Shown here: one piece after another, positions 17,195 to 26,085 of the stretch
Position numbering within the stretch: position 1 is the stretch's first letter
Layout of the letters: each line of letters starts with the position of its first letter
Source: Ruegeria sp. A3M17
GTDB taxonomy: Bacteria > Pseudomonadota > Alphaproteobacteria > Rhodobacterales > Rhodobacteraceae
Length of the DNA: 64,000 nt
Direction: 5' to 3'
Assembly (NCBI RefSeq): GCF_003318255.1
Contig: NZ_QOCF01000019.1
Location: 1-64,000, forward strand
Program-made: the position numbers and the translations under genes
The notes under the pieces: generated by a model
What the model was told of the DNA's origin: nothing
The model's input: only the letters and a program-made list of their open reading frames with translations
Databases searched by the model: none

Positions 17195-19394
17195 AGGCAG
17201 CTTTTGCTTCGGGGTCAAAGCGACCATAGAAGCTCTGGCCTTTCTCAGCCATCTCACGCAGCAGCGGCGGGCAGGCGAAGCGTTCGCCATACTGTGCCGT
17301 CAACTGGTCGCAACGCTCGGCGGCGTAGGGCGTGCCAATGATATCCAGCCAGCTGAGCGGACCACCCGACCAAGGTGCAAAGCCCCAGCCAAGGATTGCG
17401 CCCACGTCGCCTTCGCGGATGTCCTCCAGAACGCCTTCTTCCAGCGCGCGGACCGCTTCCAGAACCTGCGCGAACATCAGTCGTTCCTGCACTTCGATCA
17501 GGTCAGGCTGGTCCTCGGCATGCGGGTATTTCTCCTGCAGACCCCTCCAGTACTCGGTGCGCTTGCCCTTTTCGTCATAGTCAAAGAAGCCCGCGTTTGC
17601 TTTGCGGCCCAGGCGACCCTCTTCCTCCATCCAGAAGATCAGATCATCGCCAGGGCTTTCCGGATAGGCATCGCCCATCGCAGCTTTGGTGGCGCGAGCA
17701 ATCTTGGCACCCAGATCAATCGAGGTTTCATCGTTCAGCTGGATTGGCCCAACGGGAAAGCCCAACTGACGCGCGGCGTTGTCAATCAGCACAGGGCTGA
17801 CGCCCTCGGTGATCATGCGCAAACCTTCGTTGATGTATGGAATGATGCAACGGTTTGCGTAGAAGAAGCGTGCATCGTTGACCACGATCGGCGTCTTGCG
17901 GATCTGGCGGACATAGTCCAGCGCCTTGGCCACCGCGCGATCACCGGTTTCTTTGCCCTTGATGATCTCGACCAGGAACATCTTCTCGACCGGCGAGAAG
18001 AAGTGGATGCCGATGAACTGATCCGGACGCACGCTCGCCTTGGCTAGATCGCTGATCGGCAGGGTCGAGGTGTTCGAAGCAAAGATGCAATCCTCAGGGA
18101 TGATCGCCTCGACCTTCTTGGTCATCTCGGCCTTTACGCCGACGTCTTCAAACACCGCTTCGATGATCAGGTCGCAGCCCTTGAGATTGTCCAGATCCGG
18201 TGTAGCGGTGATGCGGGCCAGCATGGCCTCTTTCTTCTCAGCGGTGACCTTGCCGCGCTTCATACCCTTGTCCAGGTAGCTCTCGGTGTAGGCCTTGCCT
18301 TTATCCGCCGCCTCTTGGTCGCGGTCGATCAGAACCACTTCCATACCGGCCTGAGCCGAGACCAGCGCGATACCGGCACCCATCATGCCCGCGCCCAGAA
18401 CGCCGATCTTCTTGACCCGCTGATCGGGCACGCCTGCGGGGCGAACAGCACCTTTTTCCAGCGCTTCCTTGTTCAGGAAAAGCGAACGGATCATTGCGCC
18501 CGAAGACGGGTTCATCAAAACAGACGTAAACCAGCGCGCTTCGATCTTTAGCGCGGTGTCGAAATCGACCAGCGCGCCTTCGTAAACCGCGCTCAGCAGA
18601 GCCTTAGCCGCAGGGAAGGCGCCTTGGGTTTTGCCGTTCACCATCGCCGATGCGCCGACAAAGTTCATGAAACCGGCAGGGTGGTAGGGGGCACCGCCGG
18701 GCATCTTGTAGCCCTTGGCATCCCAGGGTTTGACGATATCCGCGTCCTTGGCGTTCAGCACCCATTCCTTGGCTGCGGCCATTGGGTCGGCTGCGATCTC
18801 GTCGATATAGCCAGCGCCCTTGGCTTTCTTGACGTCCAGCATCTTGCCTTCCAGCAACAGCGGTGCCGCCGCAATCGCGCCAACCTTGCGGACCATCCGG
18901 GTGGTGCCACCAGCGCCGGGGAAGATGCCGACCATGATCTCGGGCAGGCCGTATTTCGCTTTGGGGTTCTCGGCTGCAAAGATGCGATGCGTGGACAGCG
19001 GCAGTTCCATACCGATGCCCGCAGCGGTGCCCGGAAGAACGGTGGCAATCGGCTTTCCACCTTTCTTGGTCTTGGGGTCCATGCCCGCCAACTCGATCTT
19101 GCGCAGCAGCGCGTGCATATCCATCGTGCCTTCGAACAGACCTTTGGCTGGGTTGTCGCCTGCTCGCTCTTTCATCACGGCCAGCAAATTCAGATCCATG
19201 CCGCCAGCGAACGAGCCTTCCTTGCCCGAAGTGATGATGATGCCTTTGACTTCATCATCGGCCAGCGCCTGATCGATCTGATCGCTCAGCTGCGCCAGCC
19301 CGTCAAAGGACATCACGTTCATGGTTTTCCCGGGCACGTCCCATGTAACAGTGGCGACGCCGTCTGCGTCTTTGCTCAGAGTGAAATCAGTCAT
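17193..19394 (-). CDS. fadB: Fatty acid oxidation multifunctional enzyme (enoyl-CoA hydratase / 3-hydroxyacyl-CoA dehydrogenase)
   Basis: Performs hydration and NAD+-dependent oxidation in beta-oxidation. The 733-residue protein has a crotonase domain (about 1-190; GSFAGGMDLNLL, LPGTAAGIGMELPL, and the glutamate-bearing YGLPEIMVGIFPGAGGTTR) and a dehydrogenase domain from about 310 (GVLGAGMMGAGIALVSAQ NAD site, FASNTSTLPIS, GIHFFSPVEKMFLVEI). I chose the ATG at the complement of 19392-19394 because GGAG sits six bases upstream; a longer start would add MEMT. The start overlaps the upstream cupin gene by a few bases, and fadA lies one gene further up. Confidence 0.95.
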   Translation of the reverse strand: MTDFTLSKDADGVATVTWDVPGKTMNVMSFDGLAQLSDQIDQALADDEVKGIIITSGKEGSFAGGMDLNLLAVMKERAGDNPAKGLFEGTMDMHALLRKIELAGMDPKTKKGGKPIATVLPGTAAGIGMELPLSTHRIFAAENPKAKYGLPEIMVGIFPGAGGTTRMVRKVGAIAAAPLLLEGKMLDVKKAKGAGYIDEIAADPMAAAKEWVLNAKDADIVKPWDAKGYKMPGGAPYHPAGFMNFVGASAMVNGKTQGAFPAAKALLSAVYEGALVDFDTALKIEARWFTSVLMNPSSGAMIRSLFLNKEALEKGAVRPAGVPDQRVKKIGVLGAGMMGAGIALVSAQAGMEVVLIDRDQEAADKGKAYTESYLDKGMKRGKVTAEKKEAMLARITATPDLDNLKGCDLIIEAVFEDVGVKAEMTKKVEAIIPEDCIFASNTSTLPISDLAKASVRPDQFIGIHFFSPVEKMFLVEIIKGKETGDRAVAKALDYVRQIRKTPIVVNDARFFYANRCIIPYINEGLRMITEGVSPVLIDNAARQLGFPVGPIQLNDETSIDLGAKIARATKAAMGDAYPESPGDDLIFWMEEEGRLGRKANAGFFDYDEKGKRTEYWRGLQEKYPHAEDQPDLIEVQERLMFAQVLEAVRALEEGVLEDIREGDVGAILGWGFAPWSGGPLSWLDIIGTPYAAERCDQLTAQYGERFACPPLLREMAEKGQSFYGRFDPEAKAA

Positions 19395-19875
19395 TGTCAT
19401 CTCCAATCTGGTCAGCCGTCAGCGGGCTGCCATCTTTGCGGGTGAAGGAGAATCCGTTCTCATCATCCTTCACCATCATGTCTAAGTCGCTGTAATACGC
19501 GGTTTCTGTCGGGGTCCGCGTGCCCACCACCAGAAAGGTCGCGGGCGCATCGGCTTTGTTCACAAGGTGATGGCCGTTGGCCTCACCTGCTGGCCAAGTG
19601 GCGCAATCGCCGGGCTGCATCTCATGCTCGCCATCGTCATCGACCAACACGCAGGTGCCGCTGAGCATGATGGCAAACTCGTCCTGCTCCATGTGGTAGT
19701 GGCGCAGTGAGGACAGGCCCTGCGGTTCAAGCCGCACGATGTTGACCCCGTATTGGGACAATCCGCCCGCATCGCCCACACGCTGGACGAAGCGACCCGT
19801 GGTCGCCTCAGCCAGTTTGCCGGGATAGGACGAGCCGCCCAGAAACGGGATCTGAGAGAGATCCAGCTTGGGCAT
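19387..19875 (-). CDS. Small cupin protein inside the fad operon
   Basis: A 162-residue single-cupin protein. The barrel covers about 45-120, with [16 protein letters not shown] (metal-binding histidines and glutamate) and [19 protein letters not shown]. No catalytic function can be assigned; such proteins are often annotated as cupin-domain or mannose-6-phosphate-isomerase-like. The start shares one base with the fadA stop (TGATG) and its end overlaps fadB, so it is translated as part of the beta-oxidation operon. That placement suggests a role in acyl-CoA metabolism or in scavenging an aldehyde by-product, which is inference. Confidence 0.8.
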   Translation of the reverse strand: MPKLDLSQIPFLGGSSYPGKLAEATTGRFVQRVGDAGGLSQYGVNIVRLEPQGLSSLRHYHMEQDEFAIMLSGTCVLVDDDGEHEMQPGDCATWPAGEANGHHLVNKADAPATFLVVGTRTPTETAYYSDLDMMVKDDENGFSFTRKDGSPLTADQIGDDND

Positions 19876-21086
19876 CAGACGCGCTCGATGATTGTTGCCG
19901 CACCCATGCCGGATGCAATGCAGAGCGTTGCCAGACCGGTTTCCTTGTCCTGCCGCTCCAACTCGTCCAGCAGAGTGCCGATGATCATCGCGCCGGTTGC
20001 GCCCAGTGGGTGACCCATAGCGATCGAGCCGCCGTTGACGTTGACCAAACCGGGATCGACATCAAACGCCTGCTGGAACCGCAAAACAACTGAGGCAAAA
20101 GCTTCGTTCACTTCGAACAGGTCCAGATCGCTGATTTTCATTCCGTTGTCGGCCAGAATTTTCTCGGTCACCGGAACCGGGCCGGTCAGCATGATGGTCG
20201 GATCGGTACCAATCTTGGCGGTCGCCATGATGCGGGCGCGCGGCTTCAGACCATATTTCTCACCAAATTCCTTGTTGCCAATCAGAACCGCGGCAGCACC
20301 GTCCACGATGCCCGAGCTGTTGCCCGCGTGGTGGATGTGGTTGATCTTTTCCAGATGCGGGTATTTCAGCATCGCCACCTTATCAAAGCCGGGCATCTGT
20401 TCGCCCATCATCTGGAAGGCCGGGTTCAGGCCACCAAGGCTTTGCATGTCAGTGCCGGGGCGCATGTATTCGTCGCGGTCCAGAATGGTCAGGCCGTTCT
20501 GATCCTTGATGGTGATAACCGATTTTTCAAAACGGTTGTCTGCCCATGCTTCCGCGGCTCGGCGCTGCGATTCCATCGCCAACGCGTCAGCGTCATCACG
20601 GCTAAAGCCATACTCGGTTGCAATAATGTCGGCCGAGATACCCTGCGGCACGAAATAGGTGTCCATCGCCAGCGAGGGGTCAACGGCAATTGCCGCGCCG
20701 TCACTGCCCATGGCCACGCGGCCCATCATTTCCACGCCACCTGCGATGTACGCTTGGCCCGCGCCGCCCTTGACCTGGTTTGCCGCCAGGTTCACCGCCT
20801 CCATGCCGGACGCACAGAAACGGTTGATCGCCAGACCGGGGATCGACTGGTCCAGGTCCGAGGCCAGAACAGCCGAGCGTGCCAGACAGCCGCCTTGTTC
20901 CATCACCTGCGTGACATTGCCCCAGATCACGTCCTCAACGGCGTGGCCCTCCAGATTGTTGCGCTCTTTCATCGCATTCAGGGTCAGGGCGGACAGGCGT
21001 ACCGAGGTTACCTCGTGCAGGCTGCCATCCTTGCGGCCCTTACCGCGCGGGGTGCGCAGGGCGTCATAAATATAAGCTTCGGTCAT
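19875..21086 (-). CDS. fadA: Acetyl-CoA acyltransferase (thiolase)
   Basis: Cleaves 3-ketoacyl-CoA with CoA in the last step of beta-oxidation. The 403-residue protein has the thiolase catalytic set: nucleophilic cysteine in [12 protein letters not shown] near residue 90, [16 protein letters not shown] with the catalytic histidine, and the second cysteine in [10 protein letters not shown] near the end. It starts [13 protein letters not shown], typical of FadA-type rather than biosynthetic thiolases. It is followed immediately by the cupin gene and fadB, and preceded 11 bases away by a glutathione S-transferase gene. Confidence 0.94.
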   Translation of the reverse strand: MTEAYIYDALRTPRGKGRKDGSLHEVTSVRLSALTLNAMKERNNLEGHAVEDVIWGNVTQVMEQGGCLARSAVLASDLDQSIPGLAINRFCASGMEAVNLAANQVKGGAGQAYIAGGVEMMGRVAMGSDGAAIAVDPSLAMDTYFVPQGISADIIATEYGFSRDDADALAMESQRRAAEAWADNRFEKSVITIKDQNGLTILDRDEYMRPGTDMQSLGGLNPAFQMMGEQMPGFDKVAMLKYPHLEKINHIHHAGNSSGIVDGAAAVLIGNKEFGEKYGLKPRARIMATAKIGTDPTIMLTGPVPVTEKILADNGMKISDLDLFEVNEAFASVVLRFQQAFDVDPGLVNVNGGSIAMGHPLGATGAMIIGTLLDELERQDKETGLATLCIASGMGAATIIERV

Positions 21087-21097
21087 GGGGTCTCTCC

Positions 21098-21736
21098 TTA
21101 AGCTCGATCCGACGGTTTGCCGGGCATCAGGTCATAGGGGTGTTTCCAGCCTGGCTGTTCCGACAAGCGGGTCAGCCAGGCGTCGATATGGGGCCAGTCG
21201 GCGCGGTCAAAGCCGAATGGTTCAGGGTAATACAGATAGCTGCAGCAGCTGAGATCGGCATTCGTGACGTCATCACCAACAATCCAATCGCGACCTTCAA
21301 GATGAGCGTTCAGAACGTCATAAGCCGCTTTGAGGCGACCTTGATTGAAGGCAATAACATCAGGATTTTGATGTTGTTCCGGCAAGAAGTTGATCAGGAA
21401 ACGGGTCAAGCCAGCCATTGAGCTGAGCTTGTGATTGTCCCACAGCACCCAGCGCAGAATGTCATAGTTCTCATCCCGGTTCTTGCCGCCGAACTTGCCG
21501 GAAATCTCGGTCACATAGGCCTGAATGGCGCCCGATTGGCTGGTCCGGAAATCGCCATCGACCAGCACGGGCGCTTCGCCCATTTCATTGACTTCGGCGC
21601 GGTATTCGGGAGTACGTGTCACGCCTTTGAAGAAGTCTACAAAAACCGGTTCCCAGTCCAGCCCGGACATTTCCAGGGCCAAGGCAGCCTTGTAGCTGTT
21701 TCCGCTTTCTCCGAAGCAATGAAGTTCGATTGTCAT
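21098..21736 (-). CDS. Glutathione S-transferase family protein
   Basis: A 212-residue two-domain GST. The N-terminal thioredoxin-like domain has HCFGESGNSYKAALALE and the cis-proline motif GEAPVLVDGD followed by SQSGAIQAYV, which binds the glutathione gamma-glutamyl group; the helical domain follows. It lies within the beta-oxidation cluster, ending 11 bases before fadA, and may conjugate reactive enals or act as an isomerase; the actual substrate is unknown. Confidence 0.88.
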   Translation of the reverse strand: MTIELHCFGESGNSYKAALALEMSGLDWEPVFVDFFKGVTRTPEYRAEVNEMGEAPVLVDGDFRTSQSGAIQAYVTEISGKFGGKNRDENYDILRWVLWDNHKLSSMAGLTRFLINFLPEQHQNPDVIAFNQGRLKAAYDVLNAHLEGRDWIVGDDVTNADLSCCSYLYYPEPFGFDRADWPHIDAWLTRLSEQPGWKHPYDLMPGKPSDRA

Positions 21737-21871
21737 GCGATCGCCCCTCCCAAGGCGTACGGTGCGAAGTCGAAACTCGCGTATTTCGAGAAAGACGATC
21801 CGCTTGGCAGAGCGCCAAATGGCATTGTCTTGCTGAAAACACGCCCACCAGAGTGAAGCTGGTTGTAGTGT

Positions 21872-22084
21872 TTAACGCTTGCGGTCATCCAACTCGGAAT
21901 TGAAGATACGCAGGCGATGGGTCAGGTTGTCCTCGTTGATCACGCTGTTGAAATTCTCGAATAGAAACGACAGCGCCTCTCCTTCGTCCAATCCAGCATC
22001 ACGCGCGAACGCTTTTAGCTTGCGATACCCGTCTTCGGTCATTGCGACGGGAAAGCGGCGGGTTAGTCGAAAACGCTTTGGCAT
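21872..22084 (-). CDS. Small basic conserved-looking protein, possible DNA-binding
   Basis: Seventy residues beginning MPKRFRLTRRFPVAMTEDGYRKL. It has a very good ribosome binding site (CGGAGGAACCAC before the ATG), which supports it as a real gene. A short strand followed by helices (GYRKLKAFARDAGLDEGEALSFLFENF) resembles ribbon-helix-helix regulators, but the match is only by eye. It sits between the acyl-CoA dehydrogenase and GST genes on the same strand, downstream of a stable hairpin. Confidence 0.6.
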   Translation of the reverse strand: MPKRFRLTRRFPVAMTEDGYRKLKAFARDAGLDEGEALSFLFENFNSVINEDNLTHRLRIFNSELDDRKR

Positions 22085-22101
22085 GTGGTTCCTCCGGTAA
22101 G

Positions 22102-22131
22102 CTGGGTCCGGGCAATATCACCCGGACCCAG
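22102..22131 (-). terminator. Stable intercistronic hairpin after the acyl-CoA dehydrogenase gene
   Basis: A perfect 11-bp GC-rich stem (22102-22112 with 22121-22131) around an 8-base loop lies between the acyl-CoA dehydrogenase stop and the ribosome binding site of the small gene. The minus strand has no U-tract after it. It may be a partial terminator or protect the 3' end of the upstream mRNA segment. Confidence 0.5.
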
Positions 22132-22138
22132 ACTGAGA

Positions 22139-23920
22139 TCAGAAGTTCGCCGCGCCCAGAGCCATGACCGTGTCCGCGCCCGTCTGGATGCGTGCCAGAT
22201 GCATGCCTGTAGCAGGCAAGCGGCGCGCCATGTAGAAGCGCCCGGTGTTGATCTTGGTCTCATAGAACTCTTTGTCCGACGCGCCGCCATCCAGCGCATC
22301 TTGCGCGGCTTTGGCCATCTGCGCCCACATCAGGCCCAGGCAGACATGTCCGAACATGTGCATGAAGTCATAAGAACCGGACAGAGCATTGTTCGGGTTC
22401 TTCATGCCTTCCTGCATGAAGTACATTCCCGCAGACTGCAGATCCTTGGACGCAGCCTTCAGCGGTTCGATGAAGGCCTTGTCATAGGCTTCGTCTTTAC
22501 CGCCGTTTTCTTTGCAGAATGTCTTGACCATGTCGAAGAACGCCATGACGTGCTTACCGCCGTCTTGCGCCAGCTTACGACCGACCAGATCCAGCGCCTG
22601 AACCCCGTTTGCACCTTCGTAGATCATTGCGATACGAGCGTCGCGGGTGTATTGCGACATGCCCCATTCTTCGATGTAGCCATGGCCGCCATAGACCTGC
22701 TGTGCCTGAACGGTCATGTCATAGCCCTGATCGGTCAGAAAGCCTTTGATGACCGGCGTGAGCAGCGAAATTAGCCCATCCGCGTCCTTGTCATTTGACC
22801 GGTGTGCTTTGTCGATCATAGTCGCCCCCCACAGGATGAACGCGCGCGCGCCCTCGGTAAAGCTTTTCTGATCCATAAGGTTGCGGCGGATATCCGGGTG
22901 CACGATCAGCGGATCGGCGGGGCCGTCCGGGTTCTTTACACCAGTCACGTCACGGCCCTGCAGGCGGTCCTTGGCGTATTCTACAGCATTCTGGTAGGCG
23001 GCTTCGGCCTGCGACAGACCCTGCATGCCCACACCCAGGCGCGCTTCGTTCATCATGGTGAACATGGCACGCATGCCTTTGTGCTCTTCGCCCAGCAGCC
23101 AGCCGGTGGCTTCGTCATAGTTCATGACGCAGGTCGAGTTGCCGTGGATACCCATCTTCTCTTCGATCTTGCCGACCGAGACACCGTTACGCTCGCCCGG
23201 CGTACCATCTTCATTGACGATGAACTTGGGCACGATGAACAGGGAGACGCCCTTGATGCCTTCGGGGCCGCCGGGGATCTTGGCCAACACCAGGTGGATG
23301 ATGTTGTCAGCCATGTCGTGATCGCCGGACGAGATAAATATCTTTTGGCCCGAAATCTTATAGCTGCCGTCGCCCTGCGGTTCCGCCTTGGTGCGCATCA
23401 GGCCCAGATCGGTGCCGCAATGCGGTTCCGTCAGGTTCATGGTGCCGGTCCATTCGCAGCTGACCATATTGGGCAGGTATTTGTCTTTCTGTTCGTCGGT
23501 TCCGTGCGCCAGGATCGCTGACGCCGCGCCGTGCGTCAGGCCCTGATACATCACGAATGCCTGGTTCGCAGCCGAGAACATCTCACCGACGGCGGTGCCC
23601 AGGACGTATGGCATATTCTGGCCGCCGTATTCCTCGGGCATATCCAGACCAGTCCAGCCGCCTTCTTTGACCTGCTCAAACGCGTCTTTGAAGCCCGTGG
23701 GCGTATAAACCACACCGTTTTCCAAACGGCATCCTTCGGTGTCACCGACCACGTTCAGCGGGTGCAGAACGTTGGTGGCAACTTTGCCTGCTTCTTCCAG
23801 AACAGCGCCGGTGAATTCGGCTTCAAGCTCGCTGTACCCCGGAACGTCGGAGTCCGAGATGTTCAGAACATTGTGCAGAATGAACTGCATATCTTTGGTT
23901 GGCGCGTTGTAGACGGGCAT
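22139..23920 (-). CDS. Acyl-CoA dehydrogenase (long form, DmdC/FadE-like)
   Basis: A 593-residue FAD enzyme that forms the 2,3-double bond of acyl-CoA. It has the extended N-terminal segment ([15 protein letters not shown]) and C-terminal extension typical of the long bacterial class that includes DmdC, the 3-methylmercaptopropionyl-CoA dehydrogenase of DMSP demethylation. FAD and substrate loops are [15 protein letters not shown] and [10 protein letters not shown]; the catalytic base is the glutamate in [17 protein letters not shown]. The neighbours are beta-oxidation genes, so ordinary fatty acids are the likelier substrate; a DMSP role cannot be excluded. AAAGGGAGC precedes the ATG. Confidence 0.9.
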   Translation of the reverse strand: MPVYNAPTKDMQFILHNVLNISDSDVPGYSELEAEFTGAVLEEAGKVATNVLHPLNVVGDTEGCRLENGVVYTPTGFKDAFEQVKEGGWTGLDMPEEYGGQNMPYVLGTAVGEMFSAANQAFVMYQGLTHGAASAILAHGTDEQKDKYLPNMVSCEWTGTMNLTEPHCGTDLGLMRTKAEPQGDGSYKISGQKIFISSGDHDMADNIIHLVLAKIPGGPEGIKGVSLFIVPKFIVNEDGTPGERNGVSVGKIEEKMGIHGNSTCVMNYDEATGWLLGEEHKGMRAMFTMMNEARLGVGMQGLSQAEAAYQNAVEYAKDRLQGRDVTGVKNPDGPADPLIVHPDIRRNLMDQKSFTEGARAFILWGATMIDKAHRSNDKDADGLISLLTPVIKGFLTDQGYDMTVQAQQVYGGHGYIEEWGMSQYTRDARIAMIYEGANGVQALDLVGRKLAQDGGKHVMAFFDMVKTFCKENGGKDEAYDKAFIEPLKAASKDLQSAGMYFMQEGMKNPNNALSGSYDFMHMFGHVCLGLMWAQMAKAAQDALDGGASDKEFYETKINTGRFYMARRLPATGMHLARIQTGADTVMALGAANF

Positions 23921-23969
23921 GTGAAGCTCCCTTTAATTCATATGTCCGGGTGGTAGGCAGGCGAGGGGG

Positions 23970-24371
23970 TTACTCGGCAGCCTTTTTGTCTTGTTTAACC
24001 GAGGCGATGACTTTCTCGCCCCAGCGCAACTGTTCTTTCAGATCGTCGATCGCCTGGGTCAGTTCCTCACGGCGCGCTTCCATGTCTTCCAGACGCTCGC
24101 ACGCAATTTCATAGGTGCGCGATATCTGAGTCATCTGTTGGTCGCCGACATGGTAAAGGTCCAGAAGTTGGCGAATTTCTTCCAGGCTGAATCCAAAGCG
24201 CTTGCCGCGCAGGATCAGTTTCAGGCGGGCACGATCACTTTTGGTGAACAGCCGTTTCTGACCTTCGCGGATCGGAAACAAAAGCTCTTTGGCCTCGTAA
24301 AACCGCAACGTGCGGGGCGTGACATCATATGTCTCGCACATTTCGCGGATGGTCATCAGATCTTCGGTCAT
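23970..24371 (-). CDS. MerR-family regulator, probably of the fad genes
   Basis: From the ATG at the complement of 24369-24371 it has 133 residues. The N-terminal winged helix reads MTIREMCETYDVTPRTLRFYEAKELLFP, followed by a long coiled-coil C-terminus (about 85-125) ending in lysines. It lacks the C-terminal cysteines of metal-sensing MerR proteins, which fits the LiuR/fatty-acid type controlling acyl-CoA degradation. It is the gene directly upstream of the acyl-CoA dehydrogenase, 49 bases away on the same strand. The palindromes in its own upstream region suggest autoregulation. Confidence 0.85.
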   Translation of the reverse strand: MTEDLMTIREMCETYDVTPRTLRFYEAKELLFPIREGQKRLFTKSDRARLKLILRGKRFGFSLEEIRQLLDLYHVGDQQMTQISRTYEIACERLEDMEARREELTQAIDDLKEQLRWGEKVIASVKQDKKAAE

Positions 24372-24443
24372 GGTTTCAGCACTCTCGTCACTGGCGTCTA
24401 TGAAAGTCAGTTGCGCAGTCGATGCGCACGTTACAACACGTAG

Positions 24444-24492
24444 GTGACGTTCACGTAATGTGAACGCAGCGTCACAAAATAAGTTTACGTAA
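24444..24492. promoter_or_regulatory. Palindromic operator candidates upstream of the MerR gene
   Basis: Several overlapping inverted repeats occur 75-125 bases upstream of the MerR start: GTTCAC (24449-24454) with GTGAAC (24460-24465); GTGA...TCAC (24444-24454); and the perfect TTACGTAA (24485-24492). Palindromes with a central ACGT are typical of MerR-type regulators of branched-chain and fatty acid catabolism. The region probably holds the promoter and the MerR binding site. Confidence 0.55.
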
Positions 24493-24655
24493 CTGCCCCG
24501 CGCGTCAAGTCGCGGATTTCTGACTTTTTCAGGTTTAACGTAACGGAATTTGAGGACGCCAATACCCACAGAGCGACCTGGCGCGCCTTAAAACACCCCC
24601 GGAGTATGCGTATGTCTTTTCGATTTCTTAGGTGCGCGACGGTGCGCCGCCGGAA

Positions 24656-25024
24656 TCACTTTAGCGATTTGGCCGTCTGATCGCGCATCTCGGTCAGGGC
24701 ATCAATTGCCTCGTCCAATTGCTGCTTTTGCTGGTTCAATTCGACGATCTGCTTATCGGCGACGTCGACAAAAGCACGCATTTGGATCTCGTTACCCTCA
24801 TTTTCATAGATCAGCAGCCACTGCCGGATATCTTCCAGTGAAAACCCATATTTGCGGCCGCGCAGGATCAAAGTCATGCGTGCGCATTCCCGCGGACCAT
24901 AAAATCGCGACCTGCCTTCCCGATCGGGTTGCAGCAATTCGATGTATTCATAGTAGCGCAGGGTACGTGGAGTCACATCGTACTCGGCGCACATCTCTTT
25001 GAATGACAAACGGTTGTCGGACAT
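24656..25024 (-). CDS. Second MerR-family regulator
   Basis: 122 residues from the ATG at the complement of 25022-25024, with a clear AGGAGATC ribosome binding site. The winged helix (FKEMCAEYDVTPRTLRYYEYIELLQP) closely resembles that of the neighbouring MerR gene, indicating a duplicated pair. Its C-terminal coiled coil is shorter and also lacks metal-binding cysteines. It faces the divergent thioesterase genes across 117 bases and could control them, the fad genes, or both. Confidence 0.85.
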   Translation of the reverse strand: MSDNRLSFKEMCAEYDVTPRTLRYYEYIELLQPDREGRSRFYGPRECARMTLILRGRKYGFSLEDIRQWLLIYENEGNEIQMRAFVDVADKQIVELNQQKQQLDEAIDALTEMRDQTAKSLK

Positions 25025-25141
25025 TCCTGATCTCCTCTGGCGCAGCCTATGTTCTGTCAGCGGCAAGCGCAACCGGCGGGCTTGCTCTTTTGGCGGACAC
25101 GGGCTCATAAAGGGATAAACCAAAAGAACGGATTCAAGTAC

Positions 25142-25561
25142 ATGGTCGACAAAGCCGCAATTGCGCGCCAGTTCATCGAGGCGATCCCGCATGCAAGGGC
25201 GTTGGGTCTGAAGCTGACCTCAATCGGAAATGGCGAAGCGGGTATTACAATGCCGTACAGCAAAGAACTTGTTGGCGATCCGCGCACCGGGGTGATTCAT
25301 GGTGGAGCTGTTTTCGCGGCTTTGGATACCTGTTGTGGTGCCGCCGTCATGAGCCATCCGTCGGCTCCCGGCGGTACGGCGACAATTGATCTGAGGATCG
25401 ACTATATGCGGGCGGCGACACCGGGACAGACGATAACGACCCAGGCGACATGCTACCATATCACACGGAACGTCGCCTTTGTGCGCGCGACGGCGATGGA
25501 TGAAGACGAAGGTCTTCCCGTGGCCACAGCGGCAGGGTCATTCACGGTGGAGGGTCTGTAA
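25142..25561 (+). CDS. PaaI-family acyl-CoA thioesterase (first of two)
   Basis: A 139-residue hotdog-fold protein hydrolysing acyl- or aroyl-CoA. The signature GVIHGGAVFAALDTCCGAAV near residue 50 holds the active-site segment of PaaI/YdiI-like thioesterases; DLRIDYMRAATPG and FVRATAMDEDEG are the usual core strands. The ribosome binding site is weak, and I chose the ATG at 25142 by family length. It is divergent from the MerR gene and shares one base with the next thioesterase gene (TAATG). Confidence 0.87.
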   Translation: MVDKAAIARQFIEAIPHARALGLKLTSIGNGEAGITMPYSKELVGDPRTGVIHGGAVFAALDTCCGAAVMSHPSAPGGTATIDLRIDYMRAATPGQTITTQATCYHITRNVAFVRATAMDEDEGLPVATAAGSFTVEGL

Positions 25562-26079
25562 TGGCGCGTACTCGCCCCGAACCCGTCCAGGTCGTAAAAC
25601 AACGCCGGGATGCGGCGTTGAACGCGATTGTCGATGGTGTGCCTTACATCCGGTTCCTCGACATCGGCTTTGATCGCCGCGGTGATGAACTGACTAGCGT
25701 GTTGAACTTCGACCAGAAACTGATCGGCAACCCGTTACTGCCCGCATTGCACGGCGGCGTCACGGCGGCGTTTCTAGAAGTCACGGCCGTTATCACGCTG
25801 AGTTGGGAGTTCTTGCTGCCCAAGATCGAAAGCGGGGAACTGAATGCCAGTGATATCGCTGACTATGAAAAGGTACGTTTTCCGAAAACTGTAGATTTCA
25901 CCGTCGACTATCTGCGGTCAGGCCTGCCGCGTGATGCCTATGCGCGCGCGTTCATCAGTCGGGCCGGGCGTCGCTATGCCTCTGTCCGGGTCGAGGCCTG
26001 GCAGGACAATCACGCGAAGCTCTTTGCACAGGCTTCGGGGCATTTCCTGATGCCACAGCCCAACGTAGACGGAAAATAA
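25561..26079 (+). CDS. PaaI-family acyl-CoA thioesterase (second of two)
   Basis: A 172-residue hotdog-fold protein with the PaaI-like LPALHGGVTAAFLEVTAV and KTVDFTVDYLRSG core. It has an N-terminal extension and an insert (SWEFLLPKIESGELNASD) absent from its neighbour. The start shares one base with the upstream thioesterase stop, so the two are coupled and may form a heteromer or have complementary chain-length preferences. The MATE transporter follows six bases later. Confidence 0.82.
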   Translation: MARTRPEPVQVVKQRRDAALNAIVDGVPYIRFLDIGFDRRGDELTSVLNFDQKLIGNPLLPALHGGVTAAFLEVTAVITLSWEFLLPKIESGELNASDIADYEKVRFPKTVDFTVDYLRSGLPRDAYARAFISRAGRRYASVRVEAWQDNHAKLFAQASGHFLMPQPNVDGK

Positions 26080-26085
26080 TGCGCC

